Assembly (NCBI GenBank): GCA_027625915.1
Contig: JANTQA010000032.1
Span: forward strand, 4,402,001 to 4,466,000
Direction of reading: 5' to 3'
DNA: 64,000 nt
Source: Anaeramoeba flamelloides
Taxonomy: Eukaryota; Metamonada; Anaeramoebidae
Position 1 is the first letter of the stretch, and each line of letters opens with the position of its first letter. The position numbers were made by a program, and so were the translations under genes. A model generated the notes under the pieces. The model saw only the letters and a list, made by a program, of their open reading frames with translations. It made no database searches and was not told where the DNA came from. Of this stretch, positions 32,039-43,125 are shown piece by piece.

Positions 32039-35000
32039 ATGGAAGACTTGTATCAGGATCTTAAAAACCTAAAGATAAGGAAAGGAAAATTGTTAAAAGA
32101 TCTTCAAAAGCATTTCCAAAGTGTCTCCAAGACTTCAAAAACTCGTACACTAACAAAGAAAAAAGAACTTAAAATAAAACAGCTTCAACAATTTTTACAA
32201 TTATCACTCCAACTCCTGGGAACTCTCTCACAAGAAAAAACCAAAAGATCAAAATATGAAGAGAAATTAGACTTTCTGTTTTCATTATTAAAATTCATTT
32301 TTCAAATTTTAGAGGCACATTTCCTCAATTTAACAAGAAACAAAAAAAAAACAAACGAAAAAGAAAAATTAAGAACGATCTTTGAAAACCATTATTTATT
32401 TTGCTGGTATTTACATCATTTTTCACAATACAACAAAGCTCACAAACAATTAAACTTGTTATTAAGCCAATTATCAGAATATTGCGAAGAAGGATCTCCA
32501 AAGAATTTTTTACCAAAGAAAGGCCTTTCGAACCGTCTAACAAAATTAGTAATCAAATGCAATAATTTATTAGTTTCATCGATATTGAATGATCCAAAGC
32601 CAAAAAAACAAATCAAACCGATGAAAATATATCACCTAATCGACGAAAACATGCACAAATGGGTAAATTATTACAAGACAATTTCGGATGATCAAAATGA
32701 ATCTTTGAAATACTACCAAATACTACACAAGTTTCTTGAAAAAATTTGCACTCTTTTACCAATCAATTTAAATAACAATCCCAACAACAACTCAAAAGCA
32801 AAGCCAAACAAAGGTTCGCATCTAGATTATCTAAGAATCTCCCAAGCATCCTTTTATTTTCTTTATTGTTCCAAAACAATAGATCTTGAAAGCTTTTTTA
32901 ACCACATCCTCCGATTTAACATTTTATTTATTCGACAATCACCATCAGAACTTACTGAGCACTTATTATCCTTTAATAAATACATTTGGGGATATTCTGT
33001 TAATAAGAAAAGTTGTTCAAAGAGCTTCAAATTCGTGTCTTGGGTGCAATTCCAAATCTCTTTATTCAACAAATTATCAAAATTTGAACAAGCAAAAGAA
33101 TTATTAGCAAAAACTTTAAATGAAATCATTGATCAAGAGTCCCATTTATTTCGAGTCCAATTAATTTCTGAAAAGTTACATTTACTGTTAAGCAATTCCA
33201 AACTAGAAGAGTCTATTGTGCCAATAAAAGAACTGACTATGTTAATAAATGAGAATTTAAAGAGTTTCAAATTAAATGACATTAAAACAATAATAAAATC
33301 TTTCGAAAGATCAAAACAATTACTGTCTTCAATAATTACTAGTTTGAATAAAAAACATAATTCTACCATGCCAAGTAAAATTTTTCTTCAACAAACTTCG
33401 ATATTTTTTCAAATTCATTCAAAAATTATTAAAAATGGTTTTAAATTCTCACAAAAAAATCATAATGCAAAGAACAATAATAAGAATTCAAAGAACAATA
33501 AGAAAAATTCAAAGAACAATAATAAGAAACAAAAGATCAGGAACAACGAACAAGAAAATGAATTAAAAAAATTTTTTCATCAAATTTCTTTATCACAATT
33601 TGATTCTTTATATAAAGCAGCAAATTCAATTTTTTTAATTCGCAGATTAGAAAATGAAAATCTTGATGGGATAATGAAAAAAACCTCAAAACAATTGAAT
33701 AAAGGTATCAAAAGAATTGAAAACTTTTCTACCATTTTTAATTCTGAATATAAATGGGTTTCAATTACTTTTTTTAATTTTGCCATCCAATTATTCAATC
33801 AAAATAATTTGGATCACTCAATACAATTTTTATTAAAGTCAATAAAACTATTAAATAAAATACCTCAAACTTTTGAAGTGATTGAATTAATAAAAAAAAG
33901 AACCCAATTGATTTCCAAATGTTATTCAAAGTTAAATCAATTTAAAAAAGCACAAAAATATTTATTAAAATCAATTTTTTTAACTAGCAAAGAAAACAAG
34001 AAGGAAAAAGAAAAAAAAAACAATAATAAGAATAATTTTAATAAGGATCAAGATTTAATAATAGACTCGTTCATTAAATTAAAAAACAAAGAACTGTTGT
34101 CAAATATTAAGAATGAGGAAATAGAAGAAGATGAATTATTAGATCTACAGAGCTATTCCTTCACAAAAATTATGGAAAAATTTGTTCCAAATGATTTCCC
34201 AGATCAAAAATTAATTTTAATCGTTGAAAATTTATATCTATCTGAACAATATCATTTTAAATTTATACAATCAAATAAATTATTGTCACGAATTTCTTTA
34301 AAGACACAAATCGATATAATTATCCAATTATTAAAAAATTTTTCTACAATGGAATCAAAAATAAATAAAGAAAAAATATTATTAAAAAAGGCTTATTATT
34401 TAATTGAAAAATCAAAATTGCTAATGTTATTAAATTTTAATAACCCAAATCTTGAACAAAATGAAAACAAAGATCAAGATCAAGACGGAGATGAAGAGAT
34501 ATTAACAAATTTAGATCACTCAATTTCAATTTTATTAAGTTTAATAAAAAAATCAAAAAAAATTGAAAATTATTGCTTTGATTTAATAGCTAAATGCTAT
34601 TTTTGGAAGGCTATTTATCAGTTTGAATCAAATCCAAATAATGTTAACATTGGAATAAATAAAAAGAAGAATAAGAAGAAGACAAATAAAAAGAAGAAGA
34701 ATCAAAATAAAAAGAAGGGTGGTCAAGAGGAAAATAATAATAATAATAATAATAATAATAAACAGTATATTGTTAATTTAAAATATTCCCTTGTTTATTG
34801 GGCATTTTGTTTTAATAATACAAGCATTCACAATAACAAGGATAATGGATATAAAAAAAACAAGATGATGATGAAAGGTTATTCAAAAATTGATTTGATT
34901 ACAACTTCGAGTTTATTAAGAATGGCATGTTCATTATTCACCTTGGTTCAAGATTATAAATGGTTACTTTTCGGTTATAAAACCCTTTTGTTATTAGCAA

Positions 35001-38000
35001 ATAAATATGGCGATGAAGAATACTCTTTAATTTGTTTCACTAGGGCAGAATTGTGTTCAATCTATTTAGAATTTGGCAAACTGGATTTAGCAATTCGAAT
35101 TTTAAAACAAAACACCATCGAACAATTAAAACACGTGCCTAATCAAATACGACAATATCATTATATTTGGAAGTCCAAATGCGATCTAATGAAAAACAAA
35201 ATTGATCAATCAAGGAAATCTGCAGAAAAGGTTTTAAATTTTCAAAAAAAAAAAAAAAATAATAATTTGATCGACAATAAGAACAGAAATGATGATCACC
35301 AAAAACAAAAACAAAAAAGAAATAAAGATGATTTATTTCTTGAGGCAATGTCAATATTAACAATTTCACAGATTAATAAAAAATTAGGGGATTTCAAAAA
35401 CTCCATTTCAAATGGATTTCGATCTTTACAAATTTTTTATTATTTATTATTCGGTAAACAAATCGAGCCTAATAATGAAATTAATTATTCAAAAGAAATT
35501 ATTTTAATGAAGATGTCAATCCATTCCTTAAATAGCATAAAAAAGGAGAGCAAAAAGCATAATAATGATAATTGCGAAGGCGAAGGCAATTTAGAATTTG
35601 GCAATATTAAAAACCAAGGATTCATAAGTTCAACTTTTTTTACAAGAAACAACTGGAAAATATCATATTGGTTCAAAAAAAATTTGGATCATTTGGGGCA
35701 CATTTACCAATTAAAAGGTTTGCCGTTAGAATCCAAAACTTATTTCAAAAATTCGCTTAAATTTGTGGAATCTTTGCAATTCCCCAATTTGATTTCTTCA
35801 TCATTAATCAATTTATTGCAACTCGGATTTGAAAGGGGAAAACCTTCGAATGAGACTATAAATTTGATTAACAAAGCTAAAGTTTTTTTAAGAACCAACA
35901 AAAGCAAAAAGAAGAATTTTAATGACACAAAGAAGATTTTTAAGGGCGAAAAGAACAATTTTAAGGACGAAAAGAAGGAAAGTGCCAATGAATTAAATTT
36001 AAAATTTTGTCCAATTTATTTATTTCTCATTAAGGTGGAAAGTGAATATTATTTAAAAACTAAAGAATATCAAAAAGCAAAATTAATTCTCAAAAATGGT
36101 TTAATTTTCTTTAAAGGTGGGAAATTATTCAATTATCCCAAATTATTGAAAAAAGAGCTAATTAAAATTAATTTCAAAAATTCAAAAAAAATTTTAAACT
36201 GTTTAAAAAAGAATTCTTTTGAAACAAATATTATCCCGCTTAAATTAATAACTTCATTAGAAATTCAATACGCAAAATATTTTTACCAAAAAGAAAAATA
36301 CGAAAAAAGTCAAAAATTATTTAACAATTTATTAAATAATATAAATCACTCCTATGATAATAAGGCGAATTATGAAGAAGAAGAAGAAGGTGATGAAGAA
36401 TCAGGGGAAGTGGAAGAAGAAGAAGAAGAAGAAGAAAGTGATGAAGAAGATAATGATGATTCCGAATCTAAAGATGATGAATTGGATGAAAGATCATTTT
36501 CAGAATCTGAAGAAGAAACAAATGATGATGATGATGATGATGATGATGAAGAAGAAACTCAAGAATCTGAATCAGTTGACGACGAACAATCTGAAGAAAC
36601 AGATAATGACCAAAATGATGATGAAAAAGAAAAGTCAGGATCAGAAAATGATCTTGATGAATTAATCAACATAAAGAAAAATCAAGATTTTAATATTTCA
36701 GAATTAGAAAAAGCGATTTCTTATTATTATTTATCAAAAATCAATTTAAAAAAAAATAAAAATGAAATAAATTCACTTTGGAACGAGAGCCAAAAGAAAA
36801 CCACAAAAATGAAACAAAAATTCCAAGAGGATCAAAAAAAAAATTTGTTAAAATCATTTCAAATTTTAAAAGAATTGCAATACCTTCCAATCTTAATGAG
36901 AAAAATATGTTTATTACTTGGAACGATCAGCGGGAGACAAAACCCAATTGAAACAGGGTATTATCTTCAAAATTCCTTTTCGATAACTCTAAGACAGCAA
37001 GTATTTTCTTTAATTGATAACAACAATCCTGAGCAAGAAGGGCGGGGAGAGAAGCAAACAGAAAATCCGTACCAAAGGCAACAAAGGCGATATGTTAATT
37101 TTCAGAAAAGTGACATACAGTCATGGGACAAAACGAACGGGCACTTACCTAAGCAATGCTCAATAGTATCCGTTTCTTTGGGAACTGATAATAGATCGAT
37201 TTTAATTTCCAAAATTGAATCACAAAAGAAGCCCTTAAATATCCAAATCCAATTCAAGGAAGATCAAGTCAATAAAGTAGTCGCGGAATTTGAAAGCATT
37301 CTCAACGAATCAAAAGAGTCAATGAAAGACACCAGCAAAATTAAAACTGAAAAGGTTAAAAAACGCTGGTGGCAAACAAGGAAAGATCTGGATCAAAGAA
37401 TCAAACAAATATGCTTCAAGATCGAAAAGAAAGTCTTTAAAAACTTCCGCACCATCTTTTTGGGGCCCATTGCCAACAAAGAAAAAAGAGAGAAATTTGA
37501 AAAATGCTTGCAACAGATTTACAAAAGCAAAGATAAAGATTTGGATGTCAATTTGGAAGAAATGAAATTAATACTCCGTTCTCAAATCTATTATACCGAA
37601 GAGGAAATGGCTGAATTAATCAAATATTTTAGCCCCAAGATTTCGAAATTCAAATTAAAGCAATTCTTGGCCAAATGCAAAAAAATCATCCGCTTGACCC
37701 AATTATCAAAAAATTCCATATGCTACCCAACGATCTTAATCTTGGATCGAAAAATCCAAAGACTGCCCATCGAATCAACCCCCTTTTTAAAAGATAAAAC
37801 GATCACTCGGATGCCCTCTTTGTGGTTTTTAAAATACCAATTAATCAAAAGGGCGCAAATGAAAAGCCAAATCTTGGACAGCGACCAGGCCTATTATTTA
37901 TTGAACCCTTCCGGAGATCTTGAAAATACGCAATCAACCTTCCAAAATTGGTTCCAATCAATTAAAAAATGGGACGGGATAATTGGTAAGGCGCCACAAA

Positions 38001-38503
38001 TGGACAATTTCAAAAGCGCCCTCCTTTCCAAGGACTTGTTCATATATTTTGGGCACGGGGCCGGCGAAAAATATTTGTCCTCGACACAGATTTCCAAACT
38101 AAAGAAATCACCCACTTCAATTCTCATGGGCTGTTCTTCCGGGGTATTGCTCGAAGAGGGCAAATTCGACCCCCATGGTGTCGTGTATAGCTATCTCCTA
38201 GCTGGCTCGCCAGCAGTTGTTGCAAATCTTTGGGATGTCACTGACCGCGATATCGATCGCTTTTCGACAAGCCTTCTGAAAAATTGGCTATTTTGTTTAA
38301 AGGAGCATTCAAAAAGGGTTTCTCTTGCAGAACTGATCCCACAAGCCAGAAATACTTGCCTTTTGAAACACTTAATCGGCGCAAGCCCAGTTTATTACGG
38401 AATTCCTTTTTGGGGGATTAAAAAGCCCTTGAAAATTGATTTGAAGTCATTAAAAAATAATTCCATTTTTAAAGATCTCAACATCAAATCAAGAAACTTT
38501 TAA
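32039..38503 (+). CDS. ESPL1: Separase (caspase-like cysteine protease, C50)
   Basis: Encodes 2154 aa in one exon. The C-terminal protease domain is unmistakable: IYFGHGAGEKYLSS holds the catalytic His (2006), ILMGCSSGVL the catalytic Cys (2032), followed by SYLLAGSPAVVANLWDVTDR and DIDRFSTSLLKNW, then LIGASPVYYGIPFWG near the end. Separase cleaves the Scc1/Rad21 cohesin subunit at anaphase onset, is inhibited by securin, and acts in the nucleus and at centrosomes or spindle poles. The N-terminal 1400 or so residues are a predicted helical solenoid, as in other separases. They are interrupted by Asn/Lys runs (about 475-505 and 880-925) and an acidic Glu/Asp/Ser region (about 1440-1545), which in other species lies near autocleavage or regulatory sites. 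The size is close to human separase (2120 aa). The first ATG follows an A/T leader; an AG just before it (32036-32037 region) could be a 5' UTR acceptor. A securin gene is not visible nearby. Confidence 0.96.
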   Translation: MEDLYQDLKNLKIRKGKLLKDLQKHFQSVSKTSKTRTLTKKKELKIKQLQQFLQLSLQLLGTLSQEKTKRSKYEEKLDFLFSLLKFIFQILEAHFLNLTRNKKKTNEKEKLRTIFENHYLFCWYLHHFSQYNKAHKQLNLLLSQLSEYCEEGSPKNFLPKKGLSNRLTKLVIKCNNLLVSSILNDPKPKKQIKPMKIYHLIDENMHKWVNYYKTISDDQNESLKYYQILHKFLEKICTLLPINLNNNPNNNSKAKPNKGSHLDYLRISQASFYFLYCSKTIDLESFFNHILRFNILFIRQSPSELTEHLLSFNKYIWGYSVNKKSCSKSFKFVSWVQFQISLFNKLSKFEQAKELLAKTLNEIIDQESHLFRVQLISEKLHLLLSNSKLEESIVPIKELTMLINENLKSFKLNDIKTIIKSFERSKQLLSSIITSLNKKHNSTMPSKIFLQQTSIFFQIHSKIIKNGFKFSQKNHNAKNNNKNSKNNKKNSKNNNKKQKIRNNEQENELKKFFHQISLSQFDSLYKAANSIFLIRRLENENLDGIMKKTSKQLNKGIKRIENFSTIFNSEYKWVSITFFNFAIQLFNQNNLDHSIQFLLKSIKLLNKIPQTFEVIELIKKRTQLISKCYSKLNQFKKAQKYLLKSIFLTSKENKKEKEKKNNNKNNFNKDQDLIIDSFIKLKNKELLSNIKNEEIEEDELLDLQSYSFTKIMEKFVPNDFPDQKLILIVENLYLSEQYHFKFIQSNKLLSRISLKTQIDIIIQLLKNFSTMESKINKEKILLKKAYYLIEKSKLLMLLNFNNPNLEQNENKDQDQDGDEEILTNLDHSISILLSLIKKSKKIENYCFDLIAKCYFWKAIYQFESNPNNVNIGINKKKNKKKTNKKKKNQNKKKGGQEENNNNNNNNNKQYIVNLKYSLVYWAFCFNNTSIHNNKDNGYKKNKMMMKGYSKIDLITTSSLLRMACSLFTLVQDYKWLLFGYKTLLLLANKYGDEEYSLICFTRAELCSIYLEFGKLDLAIRILKQNTIEQLKHVPNQIRQYHYIWKSKCDLMKNKIDQSRKSAEKVLNFQKKKKNNNLIDNKNRNDDHQKQKQKRNKDDLFLEAMSILTISQINKKLGDFKNSISNGFRSLQIFYYLLFGKQIEPNNEINYSKEIILMKMSIHSLNSIKKESKKHNNDNCEGEGNLEFGNIKNQGFISSTFFTRNNWKISYWFKKNLDHLGHIYQLKGLPLESKTYFKNSLKFVESLQFPNLISSSLINLLQLGFERGKPSNETINLINKAKVFLRTNKSKKKNFNDTKKIFKGEKNNFKDEKKESANELNLKFCPIYLFLIKVESEYYLKTKEYQKAKLILKNGLIFFKGGKLFNYPKLLKKELIKINFKNSKKILNCLKKNSFETNIIPLKLITSLEIQYAKYFYQKEKYEKSQKLFNNLLNNINHSYDNKANYEEEEEGDEESGEVEEEEEEEESDEEDNDDSESKDDELDERSFSESEEETNDDDDDDDDEEETQESESVDDEQSEETDNDQNDDEKEKSGSENDLDELINIKKNQDFNISELEKAISYYYLSKINLKKNKNEINSLWNESQKKTTKMKQKFQEDQKKNLLKSFQILKELQYLPILMRKICLLLGTISGRQNPIETGYYLQNSFSITLRQQVFSLIDNNNPEQEGRGEKQTENPYQRQQRRYVNFQKSDIQSWDKTNGHLPKQCSIVSVSLGTDNRSILISKIESQKKPLNIQIQFKEDQVNKVVAEFESILNESKESMKDTSKIKTEKVKKRWWQTRKDLDQRIKQICFKIEKKVFKNFRTIFLGPIANKEKREKFEKCLQQIYKSKDKDLDVNLEEMKLILRSQIYYTEEEMAELIKYFSPKISKFKLKQFLAKCKKIIRLTQLSKNSICYPTILILDRKIQRLPIESTPFLKDKTITRMPSLWFLKYQLIKRAQMKSQILDSDQAYYLLNPSGDLENTQSTFQNWFQSIKKWDGIIGKAPQMDNFKSALLSKDLFIYFGHGAGEKYLSSTQISKLKKSPTSILMGCSSGVLLEEGKFDPHGVVYSYLLAGSPAVVANLWDVTDRDIDRFSTSLLKNWLFCLKEHSKRVSLAELIPQARNTCLLKHLIGASPVYYGIPFWGIKKPLKIDLKSLKNNSIFKDLNIKSRNF

Positions 38504-38999
38504 ATTTTTTTTTTTGTTATTTTAATATTACCTTGATGAAAATTTTTTTTGTGTTTATTAATTTACTTGGATTTTTTTTTTCTTTCACTCCTTTTTAATC
38601 TTTTCTTTTCATCGGATATTGTATTCTTTCCGCTTTTTAATTTGAAATTGTTTTTATTACTTTTATTCAAATATATAAATAATAAATTTTTTAAATGTAA
38701 AGAATCCATTTTGAATCTATTAAATTTGATTTAAAATAATAATAGTAAAATTTTTGATTATATTTCTTGGCTAATTGCATTTTAGTACCAAGAATATTCT
38801 TTATGTTTAACAATTTAAACAACAATCATTTTTTTTTTGTCATACTTTTTTTTTTTTTTCTTTTTTTTTTAGAATGAACTTTCAAACCTAAAAACAATCA
38901 AGAAATTTCAAAAACTCTGAAATTCAATTTTTTTTGATTAAACGAAAATATTAGTAAAAATTCAAAAAAACATTCTTATTATAGAGAAAAAATTATAAA

Positions 39000-39230
39000 A
39001 ATAATTAACTTCTGGGTGTTCTTAATAATGAGTATTAAATCTTGGAAGAATGTTATTTTGGGTTTCTATTTTTAGATTTGGAATAGGAATTAAAAAAAAA
39101 AAAATTCAAATATGAAACTTTTTTAATTGAGATCTTTACTAAAAAAATTATCTATTTATTGTATAAATAATATAAAAATTGATTTTTTCTGCTGTTGAAA
39201 CCAGATAACTATTGGTATAAATTGATGACT
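39000..39230 (+). repeat. Fragment of the GGGATTAGC element
   Basis: Shares GTTATTTTGGGTTTCTATTT, then TAGATTTGGAA, TTTTTTAATTGAGATC and GATTTTTTCTGC with the right half of 44436-45181 at the same spacing. No element end is preserved. Strongly diverged, so old. Confidence 0.4.
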
Positions 39231-39431
39231 GTTATTCTCAAAATATGTTGTTTGAAAATGTCGATTAATTTTTTTTTTATTAGGCATGTTTATTTGATAT
39301 AGTTTTATTTTTCCTAAATAATAAAAAAAAAAAAAAAAAAAAATCAGTAAATAATAGAAAAAACTTGTTGTTTCTTATAACCTTTGGGTTATAATAAATT
39401 CAATTCTATGGAATAATTAAGATTGTGTTAT

Positions 39432-39545
39432 TACTACAATACCACTTTTAAAGTACAAACTTTAAAAAAAAATTTAAGTACCCAAAAAAATCTCAAATTA
39501 ACGGACATCTTTTGTAATTTTTTTTTACTCAAATTATTTTACATA
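39432..39545. mobile_element. Tc1/mariner-type MITE, half copy
   Basis: One arm of the family is recognisable: CCACTTTTAAAGTACAAACT, then AATTTAAGTACCCAAAAAAA and TCTCAAATTAACGGACA. The second arm is absent or too diverged to see. Confidence 0.5.
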
Positions 39546-39818
39546 CATACAAATTTTTAATTCAAAATTTAGTATGGTTTTTGTAAATTGAAATGGTATG
39601 TTCAAACAATAGATAAAAAAATCAAAAAATGAATTTCGTATTTGTTCAGAAAGGATTTTATAAAATAATTTTAACACCATTTTGAGTCGATAATAAAGGA
39701 CTTTGTTATCTCTGAAATTACAATTTAAAAAAACTTTTTACAAAGTACTTCTGAGTTTTTTTTTATTCTCAAGACTACAATTTCTCTTTTTTTTTTTCAA
39801 AATTAATCTAAATAATTA

Positions 39819-40567
39819 AAGTCATTTCCACTTTTAAGACACAAACTTTGACAAAAATTAAGGTTTAAAATCCCTGAAATTTGAAAAAAGATTATCTTGT
39901 GTCGTTTGTTACCACTTGTTAATTTGGTTCTTAGCTGATCGATCTTGGATTTGGTATGGATTTTAATGGTGGTTCAAAATGGCAATTTTTGACAATTTAT
40001 TTTTTTTCCAAAATCCGAATTGACGAGTTTAAGATTAATTGGCCCGAACTTAAGTTATAAAAAAATGTGATTTGTAGGTTGTTGATTGAAATTTTTAATT
40101 AACTTTGGTTTTATTGGGAGCTTTTATAAAATTTTATTTTTTCTTTTGGTTAATTGACAAAAAAGTAAATGAAGATTCTTTTCTACAACTCAAAATTCAA
40201 AAGTTATTCTTGAACACCTACCAATCTATTAATCTTAAACTCTTCAATTCGGATTTTGGAAAAAAAAAAAATAAATTGTTAAAAATTGCCATTTTGAACC
40301 ACCATTAAAATCCATCTCAAGCACAAGATCGATCAGCTAAGAACCAAATTAACAAGTGGTAACAAACGACACAAGATAATCTTTTTTCAAATTTCAGGGA
40401 TTGTAAACCTTAAGGCGAAAAAAAAAATCTCAAATTAAGGAACAAAATTCAAATTCAATAACAATAATTGGTGTAAAAAAAAATTCCAAAAAATGTGCTT
40501 TACATTGAGATATTATTGTTCCTTAAATTACCTTGAAAGTCTGTGAATTAAAAGCGAAACAGACTGT
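39819..40567. mobile_element. Tc1/mariner-type foldback MITE, copy interrupted by a nested element
   Basis: The left part 39819-39861 (GTCATTTCCACTTTTAAGAC) and right part 40410-40567 (ending GCGAAACAGACTGTA) together make a normal copy of about 197 bp once the 548 bp TTAA element and one TTAA are removed. The insertion hit the word AATTAAGG that all family members carry. The MITE is therefore older than the TTAA element at this site. Confidence 0.85.
39862..40409. mobile_element. TTAA-flanked foldback element, copy 2 (nested)
   Basis: 548 bp, starting GGTTTAAAATCCCTGAAATT and ending with the inverse of GGTTTACAATCCCTGAAATT. TTAA is duplicated at 39858-39861 and 40410-40413. The arms pair over roughly 190 bp, including AAAATGGCAATTTTTGACAA against its complement, and TGATCGATCTTG against its complement. 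It matches 23239-23797 along most of its length. The open frame at 40105-40308 is a chance frame across the centre. Confidence 0.88.
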
Positions 40568-40689
40568 ATTATCATTTTTATCGTTTTATTATTTTTTTTA
40601 ATTATGGAAATTGAACATTTATTTCATAATTTAGATCACAATTGCTATGAGATCAGTAAATTAGTAATACTTCACCATTTTCCCTTCAA

Positions 40690-42024
40690 ATGGTTTCAGA
40701 GAGAATAAATGATATTAACCTCATCTCTTTTTTTTTTGTTCTTGTTTGTTTTTGCATTTAGTCAAATGATAACAACAAAAGCTGGGAAGAACTTGATAAT
40801 TTAAATAAAATAATCCAAAAGACCGAAACAAAGTTAGAAAAGATCAACTTAAAACTTGAGAATGAAATTGATCAACTTGTTGGCACATCAAGAATGGAGA
40901 AGGAAATGTAATATTTACTATTTCGATTTTCTTTTTATTTTTTTTCCTCTTTTTTAACTCAACCTGTCATCTAAATAACAAAACAAAATGTTAATAATCA
41001 AAAAAAATAAAAACATTATTCTCAAAAAGAGATACAAAAAATCAATTAACAAAAACACTTGAGGAATATTATGAGAAAAGAAAAAAAACAACAAATCGTA
41101 TGTTTGAGAGTGAGAAAAAAAGGACTAAAGCGATGAAACAAATTGAAGATTTACATTCCCAAATAAAAATGATAAAAAAGAACCAAAAACAAGAATCAAC
41201 AAAAAACCAAAATCAAGATTTGTTTAAACAACAACAAGACTTTTATGATCAAAAAATGAAGAAACTTCAATCCAGTCTTGAAGAAAAAATTGAAAAGAGG
41301 TACTTTTGGATTTCCTTTGTTTTTCTACTTTTACCTTTCTTTTCACTTTATCCAATTTCTTTTCACTTTATCCAATTTCTTTTTTTTTTTCCTTTTTATT
41401 CGTAAATTTTCAATAACAAAAACAAACTACATAAATAAAAGAAAAAAAATCTCCCAGAATCTGCCACCTTGTTACCACGAATTGACAATTTTGAAAAAAC
41501 TAATAAATTTTCTTAAAGATCAAAAACATCTCTTACAAAACTCTGAAAAAGATGATGACGAGATTCAAAACTACGATTACAAATTAAGTGGTTCCCTTAC
41601 ACCTTCAATCCTTTACTATTTTAATTTAGTTAAAATACCACCACCAAAAGAGAAAATGGAAATTAATTCAAAAATTGAAATTTTATTAAAAAAAGAAAAT
41701 TATTACAAACAATTATCAACAGAATCAGTCGTGGGAAATGAGATTGAAAAAGAAGAAGAAAAAGAAAAAGAAAGGGAAAAGGACAAGGAAAAGGAAAAGG
41801 TGAACAATCATAATAATGAGCCAATTCTTAAAATTAAACTCAATATTAACAAAGAAGGAAAAACCAAAATAATTTTTGATTTAATTGATGATAAATTTAT
41901 TGAAGAAAAGAAAAAAGATATCAGTAAAGATATAGTTGAGAATTTAAAGGAAAAAGTTAATGAAAATGTTTACCAAGATATTAAAGATTTAAATAATGAT
42001 CAGAATTTTGACCAACAAGACTAA
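40690..42024 (+). CDS. Unrecognised coiled-coil protein, four exons (model)
   Basis: Proposed exons are 40690-40692 (ATG only), 40762-40907, 41030-41299 and 41442-42024, giving 333 aa in one frame. Exons 2 and 3 encode a long coiled coil (about 5-140, heptad-rich: LNKIIQKTETKLEKINLKLE; KQIEDLHSQIKMIKK; KMKKLQSSLEEKIEKR). Exon 4 has a more globular part with SGSLTPSILYYFNLVKIPPP (about 195-215), a Lys/Glu run (about 250-265), and a tail with PILKIKLNINKEGKTKIIFD. The donors of introns 2 and 3 are GTAATA and GTACTT. Intron 1 would be 69 nt with a TATTAAC branch-like sequence and a T-rich tract before TTTAG, but its donor is GTTTCA. The last acceptor (AAAAG before 41442) is chosen because CTCCCAG at 41451-41457 would break the frame. 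I do not recognise the family; the real transcript is needed to fix both ends. Confidence 0.6.
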
Positions 42025-43125
42025 CTATTGAAAGAAAATTGCGAACAAAATATCCTAAAATGACAACATTATTATATCTTATTTTAAAAAAATTCAATAA
42101 AAAAAAAAAAATCAATTCTCTTTTAAATTTTAACTTTGAAAGATACACAAGTGTGTGTTTTGAGAAAATAATACGTTATCTTTCTCTCTCTATCTCTTTT
42201 TTTTTTTTTTTGAAAAGACAAATAAAGAATAATAATAAATGATATTGTTTATATTTTATTAATCTTTATAATTAAAATTTGATAGAAAATAATAAGTGAA
42301 TAAAAAACAACAATAAAAAGAGACTTACACAATTTTATATAAATATTTCTTGAATAGAATTTTCTTTTTTCAATGAAATTGAATTCATGAAAATTTTCAT
42401 TTTTTATTTGGAATTTATATATTAATTCCAAGTTTTTAATTTTATCACAACATAAAAAAATTCTAATACCCCCTTCCCAATACTACTTTGAAATTTTGGA
42501 AGACATAAAAATTGATTTTCTATGATAAAATTTTATCTTGTATAACAAACAGTAAAGTTTTTCATGGTTATGACAGTTTTTCATAAAGTGTTATATTTAT
42601 AATCGAAGAAAACAATTAAGTTATCAATTTCTTGGTTACTTTTGGAAATTGACAAACAAATACTTACATTAATGTTGATCTTCAATTTCCAAAATTGCAA
42701 AAAAATCAGGTTTTTTAACATTTAAAAACAGTGATCGAAAAATACTTTCAAGTTTAAATAGTTTCTGTGATTTATATTCTTGAGAAAATTTAATTTTTAT
42801 CTACGTTTATAATAAAAAAAAGTCTGAAAATGAAGTATGAGAAATTGAAAATTTTTATCTTATGATCTGGTAAAAATTGGATTTTATTGTTCTAGAAAAA
42901 GACGGAAAATGGAGAAACAGTAAAACCGGGTTTTTAATTGGGAAAATTATTAGAATTATAGTAAAAATAATTAAAAGAAAAACCAAATAACTTCCAATAA
43001 TAATCTATTTTATTATTTTTAAACCAACAAGCACGTTTTAGGTCTACTTTCATATCGAAATTGTTTGTTTAGCTTTGGAGATGGCAAAACTAATCAATTG
43101 TTTGAACACATTTTTAATAATTGAT

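Larger units (their letters stand above)
38504..40689. other. Intergenic, mostly transposon-derived
   Basis: Between separase and the coiled-coil gene. After about 500 bp of T-rich 3' flank there is a faint fragment of the GGGATTAGC element (about 39000-39230, word ATTTTTAGATTTGGAA), half of a Tc1-type MITE (39432-39545), and a Tc1-type MITE with a nested TTAA element (39819-40567). No gene seen. Confidence 0.55.

Noticed and set aside
36360-36660. Possible break or frame change in separase at the acidic repeats
   Set aside because: The frame stays open from 32039 to 38503, and the protease domain downstream is complete with both catalytic residues.
36354-36665. 103-codon Met/Lys-rich frame within separase
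   Set aside because: Frame-shifted reading of the GATGAA repeats that encode the acidic region of separase.
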